From Aulostomus chinensis (lineage: Eukaryota; Chordata; Actinopteri; Syngnathiformes; Aulostomidae), in the NCBI GenBank assembly GCA_037954235.1, contig JBBMOA010000016.1, positions 23,443,883-23,507,882 on the forward strand: DNA of 64,000 nt, given 5' to 3'. Below, one piece after another: positions 37,901-51,194 of this stretch. The translations under genes were made by a program, and so were the position numbers. Below the pieces are notes generated by a model, which saw only the letters and a list, made by a program, of their open reading frames with translations, searched no databases and was not told where the DNA came from. Within the stretch, counting starts at the first letter, position 1. The number at the start of each line of letters is the position of its first letter.

Positions 37901-38486
37901 GAATTTGTGCCAGCTGAGTTAACTGCAGAGACAAACGTGGCAACAGCACCAAGAGGAGAAACGACAGGCAACCAAAATTAGTTGGGAGATTAAATCAATG
38001 CTAACTAAAAAAAATGATGACCAACCATACATTTAGAATGTTTCCACACAGTTTGGGATTATAATCTGCAAATTCTGGGTGACAGGGTTAACCGAGCTAC
38101 CATTTTCCTGCTTGCAACATTTAGATATTTGGGTAATTTTTGTGAATTTCTCCATAATTATGACCCGCGCCTCGACCTAATGAAACCTAATAGTTTTGAA
38201 ATTATACCCAAATATGCATGGTGCTTCCAATTTGCATATAATGCTTCAGTAAACTCAATGACATTCCCACACGTTAAAATATTGAAATAAAAAAAGTTTA
38301 TACCTCAGAAATATTCTTTCTTTGTTATTACATCTGAACATTTTTTTCAAATCAAGACCCTTCAAATTGTCAGAACTAAACAAAAGTTAAATAGGCTAAT
38401 AAGTTGAAACTAACAAAATATTTGATATCAAGTTTGAAATATTGTCTAGGTCTTTTAACACATTAAACACGAGTATACAAATGCCC

Positions 38487-38783
38487 TCATTTGTCTTTGT
38501 GACCTGCCGCAGGTCGTAGCCGCTGCCCCTCGAGGACGCTACTTTGTCTTTCTACCAAATGGAGAAGTTCAGCCAATACTTCAGGTTTGTTCACCTTCAA
38601 GTGAAGCTGTTTCGGTAATTCGCCCGTCAAAAGTCCCACACCCACATTGGTGAGTCCATCGTTATCATAAGGGATAGAAATTTCTCTGGAATGAGCCCTT
38701 AACTTATCAAATAAATTATCCTTGAAAACACCGAAAGCAGCAAATGGCAGGCACAGACTTTCTGGTCCTCCAGGCACCAGCAT
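38487..38783 (-). CDS. unidentified 98-residue ORF, coding-like
   Basis: I do not recognise this protein. The frame runs from ATG at 38783 to TGA at 38487, with A at -3 of the start. It reads MLVPGGPESLCLPFAAFGVF near the start, then DNDGLTNVGVGLLTGELPKQ, then a leucine-rich helix-like NKPEVLAELLHLVERQ and a basic tail ending HKDK. Composition is balanced and free of simple repeats, unlike the other open frames nearby. There is no signal peptide and no clear membrane segment. Upstream in frame a stop lies eight codons before the ATG, and no good splice acceptor is seen between. No clear poly(A) tract follows. It may be a small single-exon gene, a 5'-truncated retrocopy, or a piece of an older mobile element. 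Confidence 0.4.
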   Translation of the reverse strand: MLVPGGPESLCLPFAAFGVFKDNLFDKLRAHSREISIPYDNDGLTNVGVGLLTGELPKQLHLKVNKPEVLAELLHLVERQSSVLEGQRLRPAAGHKDK

Positions 38784-40504
38784 GTTCTTATTTGTCAGCG
38801 ATCTTCATCAGACCACCATCATGGACTCTTAATGTTGTGTGCGTGTGCGTGTGTGTGTGTAGTGTGTGTGTCCAGCTTTCACCTTTAAAATTCAACTCGG
38901 TGTGAACCACTCAAATGGCCCTGTTGTTTACAGTAGTGTTAAGTGTGTGCCCCTCCAGGATCAGTTGGAGCCATAATCCCCTCTTCATTCCCACTGAGGC
39001 CCAGAGTGTGTGTAAGTGGACATGGGTGATGGCAGACAGGGAACGGCTCTGCAGCCCACCCCTTCAAGCCAGCCCCGCAACTTCAAACACACACGAACAC
39101 ACTCATATGTTCACTCTTAGACACACACACACACACACACACAGGGTCAGGTTTTGGCACTTCACATGACTGTATATCCTGGGTTTACCCTCGTCTCACC
39201 TGACCCCTCCTTCATCTAAGATGTGGGTGAAGATTTAGTCCCATAATGCATTTCAGTTATAGAGGTGAGTCCTAACAATAAACAGCTTTATGTCCCCTCT
39301 CTATACTGTGTAACGGAGAAGGCAAAGGGGAACAGATGGGGGGAGGTTTCATCTTTCTCCTCCATATTACCTCCTTCTTTCTCTGTTCTCTCCGCGTTTT
39401 TATGTCATGTCACCTTGTAAAAAAGCGCTTTATGGTCTTCCCAGGCCTCATGGCGATGAGTGCGGTGAGGAGGATTGAGAGAGCTTTAGAACTCATCCAG
39501 GACCAGCACTTAGCGTGAGTGACAAGAGAGCATCTGCAGACAGTTTTAGATCTGAAACCGGAAAACTCCTAACCTGGCTTCTTCTTCCGGGTTTGTTATT
39601 TTTGTCTCCTTTTCCTCTTTCTTCAAGTCTAGGCTTACCAAAGTTGAAGAAGCCTAGCAAACACAAGCAAAGTTGGACAGAAATGGAAATGAAATTGATG
39701 CAAGTGTCTCTGCTGTTCCACGTAATTGACATAAAATAAAGTCAAATATTGTGACCCTGCTGATGCTTTACATGGCTACGGGCCACTTCTCAGCATCCCA
39801 ATAAAACCGTTCACACACTTCTGCTTCTAGAAGACTGTTCTCCCTCTAGGTCAGAGCGTGCTCCGTCATCAGCCTCGTTGATAAGATTGCCAATATGAGA
39901 TATAAGATATTCGGGACTAAATGGGAAGTCCACATGACAAAATAAAGGAAAAGGGAGGGGCTTTGCTTGCATATTAATCTGATCAGGTGGGTGTTACACA
40001 TTAGCACTGGGGTCCAATATCAGCAAGTATCAGCCCCTCCCCTTCTTCCTCCTCCCACCACCGCCTCTCTCATCCGGTCCCTGTGCAGACCTGCCTGTGT
40101 AGCGTCCACACAAAGCCAGCACGGGGCCTCGCTGAGGTGTTCACCAGCTATGCTTTAAATCATGCAATTAGGGCTCAGCCGGGGGATTTATACATTCTGG
40201 CAAAGGCACGTCTTTAGTTGAGCCCCAGGGAGACGACCCTGTTAAAGGAATGTAACAATAAAAACGTTCTGGAAGTCAGATTTGATATTTGACAGATTAT
40301 TCAAATGACAAAGTTATTCTTCGGTTTCTGCACGCACACATGCAACACGGCATACATTGATGTGAGTGAAGTCATATTTATGTTTTAAGTTTTCGTTAAC
40401 TGGAGGCTTAGAGCAATCAAGAAGTATATTTTGCCTCTCAAGTGCTCACAGTCTTGAGCTTACGTTGACATTACATACATTCTTTCCCTCCTGCATTGTG
40501 CAGG
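38784..40504. other. intergenic, with one exon-like segment
   Basis: No full gene. A short stretch at 39445-39513 has an acceptor-like CTTCCCAG, an open frame (MSAVRRIERALELIQDQHL) and a strong donor-like GTGAGT. It is treated as a weak candidate in the findings. Confidence 0.6.
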
Positions 40505-40810
40505 AAATGCAGAGAGAGCCAGGCTCGTATATATTTAACATGAAAGCTAATGGGGGCTAAAGCTACAGAACAGTAAAACTGCCCAAAAATGTTGGTTTAC
40601 AAACTCAAGTTCATCATCCAGTATGATCCACGTCCTCTTTATCCAGCCGTCAGCTAAAACAAACCATAACACTCCTGGTTTGACGCTTGTTGGTGGCAGC
40701 TGTATTCAGCCTTTGCCGTCGACGCGGCTGGTTCTCTCTGCACTCTGGAGTCAGAGAGAACCAATGCAAGAGCTCAAAACACCTAAGTGTGAGTACTTGA
40801 AAGGTTAAAA
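40505..40810. repeat. dispersed repeat copy B (relative of 3826-4165)
   Basis: Shares the order AATGCAGA(A/G)AGAGCCA, CAG(C/T)AAAACT(A/G)C(C)(T/C)AAAAAT, CTGCA(T/C)T(T/C)TGGAGTCA and GTGAGTACT(C/T)GAAAGG with the intron copy. Divergence is substantial, so the insertions look old. Confidence 0.6.
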
Positions 40811-41103
40811 AAAGAACACATTTTGGTTGAAATGTTACTTTGAAATCAGCGTTCTTTATGAAAAGTTTGTGCAAAACCAAATGTATGTGAATATGTGCAG
40901 AATTCCGTTTTATGTTATTGTGTGGTGACCCTTTCAGCTGCACTTGAGATTTTTCTTTCGTCAAAACCCCCTCTCTTCTTCTCCCGTCTCAGGCGTCAGT
41001 CTGGCCAGTTTTATTTCTTTTCCCAGGAAAAATAAACAAGCTTCAATGAACAAGCAGAGACTCCACCTCTAAAACTGCCCAACATGAACGTCGTCACTGA
41101 AGC

Positions 41104-41108
<5 letters not shown>

Positions 41109-41151
<43 letters not shown>

Positions 41152-41409
41152 CACATTTGGAGGAAATTCAGACTCTTTCACCACCCCCTCTTGCATTTTG
41201 AGCATGAATATCTACATACACACTCGAAAACAAACACGATACAAACACACTCTGGCTTCTCCCCGATGCCATAGTGTGAGAACGCTTACCAAGAGCCGAC
41301 CACAAATTCCTGCGTCCGATGGTCAGTACGTGGAGTCCAAACCCCAAAACACCAAACATGCAGGACCACACTGAATACTGAAAATTCAGGAAGTTGTCTC
41401 CTCATGGGC

Positions 41410-41480
<71 letters not shown>

Positions 41481-41815
41481 CAATATATTCATACACTCCT
41501 TCTGATAATAACTCCTTTATTTTGTCATGGAAATCAATTTACAGCACAACCCCACACACACACAAGTGGAAAGAGAAATAAAGAGTCTTTGTGGAGACCC
41601 AGGCAGCTGTCACACGACCGCATTCAGAGCAAATGTAATCATCGTAATGATCCTCATCGATCACAGTTGAGGTAAATATGAATATACGTTGGGGATGAAT
41701 CATCTCTGATAAATTGAATCCACTTAATTGGGCAGGCGGCTCGCGAAGATGAGCAACGAGCTAAAGACATTCCCCAGATGTGATTTCCCATTAGGCTGGT
41801 GAAGTGAAAAAGGGT

Positions 41816-41883
<68 letters not shown>

Positions 41884-42085
41884 CATGCTGTCTTCACTGA
41901 TGGATATGATATTTATTCAGATGTGGAATGAGGTTGAATGCTTTATGCGTGCTGATATAAAAATTAATAACAGTAATAATGCGCCAAAACACAAAGGTGT
42001 ATGCAAATATCCTATGTTGAAATGAGGAGCTACATTAATGCTTATGATATATGTAGTTCTCTCTCTCGCTCTCCTTTCCATTGTA

Positions 42086-42148
<63 letters not shown>

Positions 42149-42323
42149 GTTTCCTGTATGGCATACTCTCCAGGTTGAGTTCTGGGAGAAAATTTACGAC
42201 AGAGGATGTTTGGTCTTCCTCTAGCTCCAGGGCAGGAAAAGTTGTGAAATATGTGTAAGCTATAAAAACGAACCGCGTGTTGTGTTTACGCAAATAGTAT
42301 CACATATGCGCTGTACTGTATAT

Positions 42324-42374
<51 letters not shown>
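41109..42374. repeat. cluster of five TG/CA arrays
   Basis: TG 41109-41150, CA 41409-41480, CT then CA 41818-41881, TG 42089-42145, CA 42325-42374. Neighbouring arrays of opposite orientation could pair with each other in a transcript or single strand. Confidence 0.85.
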
Positions 42375-42376
<2 letters not shown>

Positions 42377-43872
42377 CTGCATAATTGTGAAAGACAGTCC
42401 AGGATGGGAGCTGATTAACCCAGATGTGTGTGTGATGACAGACAGAGGTGGGCGATTGAGTCGGTGTAGTTTTTGGCGTTGCATTTGCACCCTGTAACAT
42501 TCCTTCCCTGAAAGAATGCCCTGAATATAAAAGTTATTAACTGTAGCCGTTGTCCAATAACAGCCCAGCCCACTCACTGTGGTGTAATTCACTGCCTTGT
42601 TAATTATCTGGCTGCATTAAATTACACACACTTGACCAAAATTGGGACTTGAGAACTTGAGTGCGGTTTAAACTTTGTCAGGAAGAGTTATATTGCAAAA
42701 CATGGAGGAGTGTCTTTTGTTCCCCATCAGTCAGTAGCACCTTCTTCTTTTAGGATATGAGCTGTTGACTTCTTTGGCTTCTCACCTGTGATTGAGCAGG
42801 AAAAGTTGAAAAGTTGAAAATAATACTCTATCAAAGTGATCGCACAGACAATCCCATCGCTTTCTGCGCGGCACTGGTGATATGTAATTTGTTAAAGACG
42901 ACCAACAAACTTTGGACCTGAATGGCTGATTGTGTCTTGTTCAAATCTACAGCACAAGCCAAGACATTTTTGTTCCTAAAGCAAATATTACTGAGGGAGT
43001 CGGCTGCTTGGGTCCCACTTCGCATCCAAACCAAGCGTTTTTTTGTGCTTAAAACTGTATCAGTTCTTCTAGATGTGTACGATTTTCAGCACTTGGAGAA
43101 ATAAACTTCAAAAAATCTTTTGTCTGTGAAATAATGATAAAATAAACCATGATAACAACAAAACAAAATTGAAAACCCCCCATAATTGTTGATCCAGGAA
43201 TGTAATATTAACCAATGTTAATTACCTTGCAATGCAACTGCAAACCATCTTGTTTGTTGTGTGTCCAACTCACTAAAGTTTGACCAAATCATTACAAGCG
43301 TCCGTGGCCGTGCAGCAGTGGCAGCTCCGGATGCTCCATCCAGTCTCCTCCCAAGTGCCTGCTGATCTTTTTCAAACTGATTTTCCAGTGCCGACTTTCA
43401 GATCCTTGGTTGTGTAGTACTGACGCTACGTGATGACATGACCGTTCTGTTAGCGAGCGCACAACATCAGAACCCATCGGCCATGTTTGACAATTCAGCT
43501 TCTGGGAAGGAGACTCGGCGTTTGGGGGTTTCTGAGGTAACGACTGGATATCCGGTCCTGGACTTCCTTGTTCAGTCTGCTGCTCGTTGTCTACAGTTCT
43601 TAAAGCAACTTCATATGTTTGCATGGAGTTGAGAGGCGACAAATATGAGCAGATTATCTCAGCCAGTTTGCACTCAGTCAATAGTTTAAAACCACTATAA
43701 TGGCTTTGTTAAATAGTTACACTACATCTTTTTTTTTAACCTTGCCTTTCAGCCTTTGTGTTCCATCTCTTTCGCACATGCTGTTTACGAGGACACAACC
43801 GAGGCCCACACAGACATGAAACTACTGGAAGGAAAAACAGAAACCAGAAGCATCCCATTCACTCCCTTGCCT

Positions 43873-43902
43873 ACAGATTCTGTATTTATATGCAGAATCT
43901 GT
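43873..43902. repeat. 10-bp-stem hairpin
   Basis: ACAGATTCTG pairs with CAGAATCTGT across a 10-nt loop. Confidence 0.8.
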
Positions 43903-43949
43903 TAATGTGTGTTTATTTTTAGGTGTTACTGTGAATGTGTGTGCAAGTA

Positions 43950-43973
43950 CCCCCCCCCCCCCCCCCCCCCCCC
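43950..43973. repeat. C24 homopolymer
   Basis: Twenty-four consecutive C on the + strand. The exact length is error-prone in any assembly. Confidence 0.85.
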
Positions 43974-45010
43974 GTTGCCCAAACATTGAGCAGGTAATTC
44001 TATACAGTGGATACGTTGTCTGTCAGTAATAAGCCAACTGGACAAACTCCAGTGAAAATAGTGTGAGATGTAATCTATAGTATTTAGCCGTTTTCCTGAC
44101 GCGCTGCACTGTTGTGGAGGAAGCCATTAAGCACTTTCTCCAAACTGATGGCAAAACCTTGTTTTCTATTTCAGGGCTTCAGTTGTTTGGGTGTTGCTTA
44201 TCGATCTAAAGCTCCTGATTGTACCGAGCACATAGCACTGCAATAGCATTTGTGGGTGGATGAACGACAATGTGAGCCCAGAAAAACTGCTGAAATCCTT
44301 TAATGGGGGCTTTGGAAGCACTGTTAAAGCCCAGTTCACCCCACCCCCCCTCTTCCCACACAGATGTCTCCACACTGCACATACAGTAAAATTATGGCCT
44401 AATTAAGTTGGTGGATGAGAGGTGGTGGGGTGTTGGTGGTTAGGTTTCAGGGTTTAACTGCCCCTTCATGGTGTGATGCTATCTGTTAGGGCTCGGCGGA
44501 GCGAATTGCAACAACATCGAGCCTTCAGCCCCCAACCTTTTAGATGGTGCGGCTGCAGACATGTTGGTGCCAGGAGGTCCATGACCAGTAATGGACCGAA
44601 TAAAGTCTAATCACTTCTACCAGCTGACATGAAAAGCTGTGGTGTGGCCCATGTCGCTTTGAGCTCACAGAGGTTGAGAGCAGTCTGGGTACAAGTCCCT
44701 TTGTTCAACCAGTAATAATTCGTTTGCTATGATGGCCAAAGACAAAGGCAGCTTGTTACATCCTCTCCTTTGTTGAATGTGTCTTATTATTCCTGCACAA
44801 ACGTTCAATAAATTCAGTGAAATCAAACAGACAATGTCAGACTTTTACTGAGTGTTTAACCACCACAGCTGTTTAACATAAATTCATCGCAGAGTTGCAA
44901 AATTGGCACGTGACCTCTCTGGAGGAGAGGCACCACTCGAGTCTGTCGTCATGAGATCTAACTTTGCATAGTTGCAAAGGGATACGGATGTCACGTATGT
45001 GTATGTGTAT

Positions 45011-45041
<31 letters not shown>

Positions 45042-46185
45042 CGTGTGTGAGCATATAGTTGTATCACTGACACCCACAACAAACCCTTTTCTTCCATCAT
45101 CTCCCCACTTCAGTCGATGTTTTTTGCAACCCCAAACACATCAGTTCATTTCTGACACAGTCGTGATGAATTATAAACTGCTCCGGGGTTCAAGGGTTTC
45201 ACTGGGCTGTGGTGGGTGGGGTGTTTCGGGGTAGTGGGGTGAAAGGGGGGTGGGGGGGGGGGGACACACCACATGCAGTGAGTTTGGAGATGAAGGGGTG
45301 ATGAGAGCCAAGCAGTTGTCAGAAACAGATTGCTCACAACAATACGGCTCTGACAACCACCACTGACCATATGGTGGCACTTAACTGAACTCTTTGTCAG
45401 CATCACATTGTTTAATTTCATATATGCCTGCTTAAGAGAGAAATATGTTTATGTTTACTCCCTTAATGGAATTTGGATTTGTGCAATGGATAAATATTTA
45501 CAGGCCAGATGAAAAATCGTTCATCAGGTTCACGATGGTTTGAGGAGAGTTGGATCGGAAGAATTGGTGGGATTTCTTAAACAGAACGCTTCATGAAGAG
45601 AGAAGAAGGAGAAATTGCCATTGTTTTATTTCCTGTGTTTATTTTACGATGACGTAACTGTTTTACTTGGGGTTTGTTGGTGGGACGATCACCCACAGTG
45701 CTCCTGTACAGGTCTGAACTCTGGATATGGGTCAGCAGAACTCAAGAGAGACACAACATCCCATTTTATTCACTGTTGAACTCAATCAGATGCAGCAGGA
45801 AGGAATATACACCAACAGGTGGAGGTCGGGTGAACGCGGAGCAGCAATATAGGAGGTTAGTTTTAGGTTACCAAGTGGAGGATTCTCCACTCAACTAACA
45901 GCGAGTTGATTCATTGTGGGGGCAAAAGGTGATCAATGGTCCATTGCATCAGATAAGCACCTGGCTGGGTGGCTGGAGAGAGATCCCCTCACAGGAGCCC
46001 AGGGTAAACAGAGCACTCTCAGAGGCACCCAAAGAACCCCAAAATTAAGAGACAATTCAAGCTTTTGATTGAAGGCAGTGAGGTGAGCGGGCAGGTTGGA
46101 CATGGATGAGGAAGCTGCAGAGGCAATAAGGACTCTGAGATTGACATCAAAATAATGTGCTTGATGGATTTGATGGCACTCCGAC

Positions 46186-46243
<58 letters not shown>

Positions 46244-47432
46244 CATGCGTGCATGTAGCAAGGAGCAGAAGTATTGCCATGTTTGCGTTACAAAGGAAAA
46301 CACAGACTCTGTTCGGCGGAATTTTTGATGGATGTTGTGGTAATGAATGGAAGATGGGTAACAGATAGAAGGATGACGGATGAGGAGGAGGAGTGCGGAG
46401 GACAGACACCATCTTCTCTCACTCGCTATGATCTCACAAGCGTGAGCTGGAACACCTGCTCACGTCTCTGTGGCATATTTAGAAGTAGCTGCAGAAAGGC
46501 AAGACAAGAGCAGCGTAACATCTGCCGAGCTGGACACTGTGACACAACACAGACCAGTGATGCAGATTCACACAAATACAACACAGATTAAACGCATGCA
46601 AAGTGACTGTGCTGCTGGGTTGAGCCTATCGTAGCACCAACGTAGAGCCCTGCTTTACACACCATCAGTGCAGAGCCACCAAGGGGATACGTCGACGGTT
46701 TTATCACTCGCACTGTGACTTTCTTGTGTTTTTCCTGGGGTAGATTGTGAATCCTCTGAGTTTTAGTGTTTGCATTTTGACAATCATTTTGATTGGTGAA
46801 TCTTTTTTTTTTTAGCCAACTTGATATGTATTGTTTAATATTTGATGATAAGGTTTACCAGGGTTACTTTTTGTTTGAGTGTTTGTCTGCATGGCTCCCA
46901 ATACTCTACTGCGCTCTACTTCACATTTCATATCACCAGGAAAATCATGACTACAAACAATACTGTGCGGTGTTGTACTAGTTTATGATCTATATGGCCT
47001 ACATCTACTGTGCTGACACGCAGGTTAAAATTGAAGCCTCTTTTCTATATTTTAAAATAACCTGCAGGAAATTAACCTTCTGAGTTTGAAACCCCTCAGA
47101 CAGCAGAGGCACACATTCCTTATTTAAGAAGAAGTGGGGGTACTGGAAATATTAAAAAAGACTGAGCACTTCTTCAATTTATTTAATCTAAAAGTGTGAA
47201 AAGTACATTTGTTCATGGTTATTATGTACAAACATAACTGAACCTCATGCCACACTTGTATAACTTTATAAATACAGAAATATAAATAAAGTAAGAAGTA
47301 GGTTAAAATATTCTAGCTTTGAATAAAATTTAAAAAAAAATACAGAGCAGTAATCATTACCTTTCATCCAGTGTGCAAATCAGACGTCACTAACTGCAAC
47401 AGAAGTTGAAATCTGATCATGATTGAATATTT

Positions 47433-47660
47433 GGAAAATGTCCATCCATCCATCCATCCATTTTCTACCTGTTATCCTGTTAAGGGTTGCGGGGTGGGGG
47501 GGTGGAGCCTATCCAGCAGCCTTCAGGTGAGAGGTGGGGTTCACCCTGGACGGGTCACCAGTCCATCGCTGGGCCAACACGTATAGACAGACAACCAGTG
47601 GCTCTCCCAGCCACGCCTACGGTCAGTTTAGAGTATCAATCAGCCTAGTTTTTGGAAAAT
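47433..47660 (-). repeat. fish LINE/SINE-type repeat with GGATGGATGG tail
   Basis: On the - strand it reads GTAGGCGTGGCTGGGAGAGC, GACCCGTCCAGGGTGAACCC, GGATAACAGGTAGAAAATGG and ends in TGGATGGATGGATGG. The same 3' module occurs at 51.2 and 57.2 kb. It is typical of a truncated non-LTR retrotransposon 3' end in teleosts. Confidence 0.7.
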
Positions 47661-50600
47661 GTGGACATCAAAATCAACTTTTTAAAAACAAAATGACTAA
47701 AATGAAACGAGAAAGCAAAATACAAAATACATCCAATTACTCAGCCTTTACTGTAAAGGAGTAGGAGTAATTATAAATGACTATAAATTTTATTGAAATG
47801 CAACATCGAGTGGGTAAAAGTAAAAAAAAACTGTCAGAAAAGTAAATACTCTGATTACAGATACTGGAGACAATTCAAATACAGTAACTATTTGTACTTT
47901 GTTACTCCCCTCTTGCATGAGTTACTGACCTCTGATGGGCATGAAAGGTGGCGGGAGAACGTCTATTTCTCCTCGACAGTTTTGATTTGCACTTTTTTCA
48001 CAGCAGGCGTCATGGAACTGTCAATGAAGTGATAAATATTCCACCTCTGGCGTCGTCTTCTGATAAAGACAACAGCTCCACACATGTGGCGTATTTGAGC
48101 TGTCCTGTAGAGCGATGACATCACACTCTGAAGTGAGTTCTGCTCTTTTCATGCATACGACCATGTGGGCTAAGAAATCCGTCCCATGTGAGTGTGTGTG
48201 TGTTGCATATGCATCGCTCTCTCCGACTGTGTTTGTGGCTGTAATAATGTGATGCAGGCATATTTTTATTTATTTAGTTCACTTTCTGTGTTTCCATTTG
48301 GTCTTGAACTTCTCTTTGCCCATGACCTCATGCTGTGAGATCACTCGCACGTCACACAAATGAAGTCAATTAAAGTCATGCTACCACCTGCACAGCCGCC
48401 ACCCATCTAACGAATGAAATTAGTCATGTTCTTCCTACTTGTGAACGGTGAATTTGCGGTTTAAAAAAAAATCCTTTTCCTGTTGTGTTTGGGTGTACCG
48501 AGCACTCCATCGTCAGTTTCCCTGCAAGGTGTTGGCAGGGCGACGGGTGCACGCCGCCCTGAGCTGGCCAGAAGACAGTGGTGTCATGGTGTGGCCTCAC
48601 TTTGCATTCCTTTGTATTAAAGCCTGTCAGGCCTGAGGCAAATATCTGTGCACTCACTGACACAAAGAAAAGCACAATGACATGTTTAGGGCGTGTGTCA
48701 CGTGAAAGTAAACTAGGCTGTTGGTCATGTGGGAGGAGTCAGAGCAGAAAAACATCCTTAAGGAAGATTGAGCTGCCTGTGAGGAGAGAAACTTGATCTT
48801 TAATATTGATACAAAATGACAGCTGGGTTGAGTTACGTTGAACCAACAGTGCCCTGATTGGAGGAAAACTTTTTCACATCACTTTCAGATGTCCCTCCTA
48901 ATCCCGCCAGAATTTGTTTTGTCCCTCTGATGGCTGCGTCTCCGCGCATTTCCTCGCTCTGACCAGCGCCCTAACCCGTGCTGCTTTGGGAGCTTTGGTG
49001 TACCCAGAGCAGATCCACATGGAGGCCGATGTTGGCAAATGAAACTTTTACTGGACTAATAAAACACAAGCAACAGACAGGCCTTGTGATTCATAGCTGC
49101 CTGACTGTGTTGTTGAGATGCTCCCAACCAGCTGCACTAATTGATAACAGCGTCGTTTATGAGCGCGGATCATCACTCGCACTTTTGCAAGTAGTTTGGC
49201 AACTCGCAGCAGGTTTGTGTGCTTGAACACACATGCCTGCGAGGTGATATTATTGCATGTGGAATGTTAGGATGTAAAGCCTTCTGGTGGGGTCAGAGGT
49301 CACCAGCACCTTTCTCAGCATCCCTCTGAATCACTGAGTGATGTGGCGCCTATGCTGTTTTCTTTTAGGGATGCAAGAGAGTGGGAATTGAAAGGAGCTT
49401 AGAGAAGACAGTCAAGAAGATTTATTTAGCGCCGGTCAGGTTTCCAATGATGTATTGTCTTATACTTTTTGAGCGGCTGTGTTAGAAAAGGTTGATGGAA
49501 CCTGCAAGATAAGAAAAAAAAAATGTTGTAATGCTCACTCAAAAAAAGAGTAAACATACAACGTGGGAAATGGAAAATTATAAAAACCATAAATCATTGA
49601 TTCCAAATATATGCTTCTTATTTCCAGATATTCCCAAGTTTGTCTTCATCTGCGAGCAGCACCAGCACGTCCAACACTAGCTGGCACTCAAGAACTATTA
49701 TAACTTGCATGACTGAAGGTAATTCCTCCAGACAGCGACCGTGTTACTGTATAAAACTCTATGTAACACCTGCTTCGGACTGTAGAATTCTAGTCTCTCT
49801 GCACCAGTTGATTAAAATAATGCGCATTTCATGCTTTGCCTCTTTCCCACAGCTCACTGAAAATGTCCTTGATGATTAAATGCACACAATTTCTGCAAAT
49901 TAACAGAACAGTGATGCATGTTTAGTCTCTGGTCTGCTGCAGTGCAAAAAAACCCCAAAACTTAGAGAAAGATGCTTAAATCCATTCATTGATGCCCAAT
50001 AACCTCCACATCTACACACTCTGACACCAAAATGTTGTATTTAAGACTTTAACCCAGTGCTGCTGATAAAAGGCACATCCCTGTGTACCTGGCTAATGAT
50101 AATAGCAGACAAGAGAGAGAGGGAGAGAAACGTGGAGAGGGACAGGAAAACATTTGACTCGCCTGCTCTGTAGATCTGTCTCACCCAGGGGTGTAGTCAG
50201 GAAAGGCTGGGCTGCTTTATTGACTGCTTGGCAGCTCGCTGTGAGAGGATGCCAGTGATGGACGAGCAGATCATACTCTCACCTGAAATAGTAATAATCC
50301 AGGAAGAGTTACAGCCCCTGTTGACTTTAAAAGCGCAAGTAGCAGGTGAATTTCAGTGTGAGTGATTACTGCGAGTTACATTTTGGAAGTTCCAGAATCA
50401 ATCCGGGCTGGTCTGGATGAGATCTCACTGGCCAAATTTTCTTCCCAGTCCCAGTTCATTCATATCAGCACACGATAAAAAATCAACTGGTTCAAAGTTT
50501 AAACTGGTTTTAAAAAGAAAATCCATCATTTTGAACTTTTATTTTTTTGGCCAGACAGGTAATAGGCCAGCGTCAGAACTCCAGCTTAGACTGATAATAA

Positions 50601-51194
50601 TAATAAAAACTGAGACACATCAATCATGAGAAAATCTCTCTGTGAAAACAAATGTCTTATGTCAGGCCTCGTCCCAGAACACCAGACTCCCTTTAAGGAA
50701 GACTGTGATTTTAGTGTTCGGAGGGTCTGCCTGGCTGCCTGCTCAGACCCTGATATCAGGCTCTGTTCCAGCCGGTCAAACAGTCGGGTGCAGGGAGCAG
50801 GCGGTGAGTTGCAGACAGACCCTGCTGCCCCACTACAGCTGGTGTCCACCCAGGAGCAGGAGAAGACAAGCGCAGCAACAAGGTGGAGCTCTCCTCCCAG
50901 CTAGTGATCGAACTGCTGATCCAGGCAGCAGCGCCAAGCTCTGACAGCGAAAAACAGATTCCTAAAAAATGTGTTTGTCTACGATGGGCTGATCAGAACC
51001 AGACCCTTACCCAAACAAGACACCAGTAATGAAGAAATACAAAAGAGAGGACAAAGGACACAAATAGATGATATGCAGGCGAAATGCTAGATGCATATTT
51101 GTTGTGGGAGAAGACGAAGAATGTGCATAGAGAAAGATGAAGGAGAGGTAAATAAGACAAATAATAACAATAATAAAATGAATAAATAATTACA
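47661..51194. other. intergenic, no gene recognised (3.5 kb)
   Basis: No exon set, RNA gene or clear mobile element. Open frames at 50626-50944 overlap in two frames and look like a decayed repeat or chance. Confidence 0.6.

Larger units (their letters stand above)
28936..38486. other. intergenic, no gene recognised (9.5 kb)
   Basis: Holds CA (29787-29873, 34310-34357) and CGCA (30180-30260) simple repeats and a palindrome at 34942-34966. Short open frames lack family resemblance and codon character. No tRNA or rRNA gene was seen. Conserved non-coding enhancers of fgfr2 could be here but cannot be detected from one sequence. Confidence 0.65.
40811..47432. other. intergenic, microsatellite-rich (6.6 kb)
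   Basis: No gene recognised. Holds five alternating TG and CA arrays between 41.1 and 42.4 kb, a 24-C run (43950-43973), a short hairpin (43873-43902), and TG arrays at 45009-45049 and 46185-46247. Confidence 0.65.

Noticed and set aside
41109..42374. CRISPR-like regular spacing of repeats
   Set aside because: The units are simple dinucleotide arrays of both orientations in a vertebrate genome, not conserved repeats with unique spacers.
45933..46412. 159-codon open frame on - strand
   Set aside because: Centre is a translated TG/CA array (His-Thr repeats). No conserved domain.
50626..50944. Two overlapping open frames of about 100 codons on + strand
   Set aside because: Overlap in different frames with no recognisable motif. 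Probably a decayed repeat or chance.
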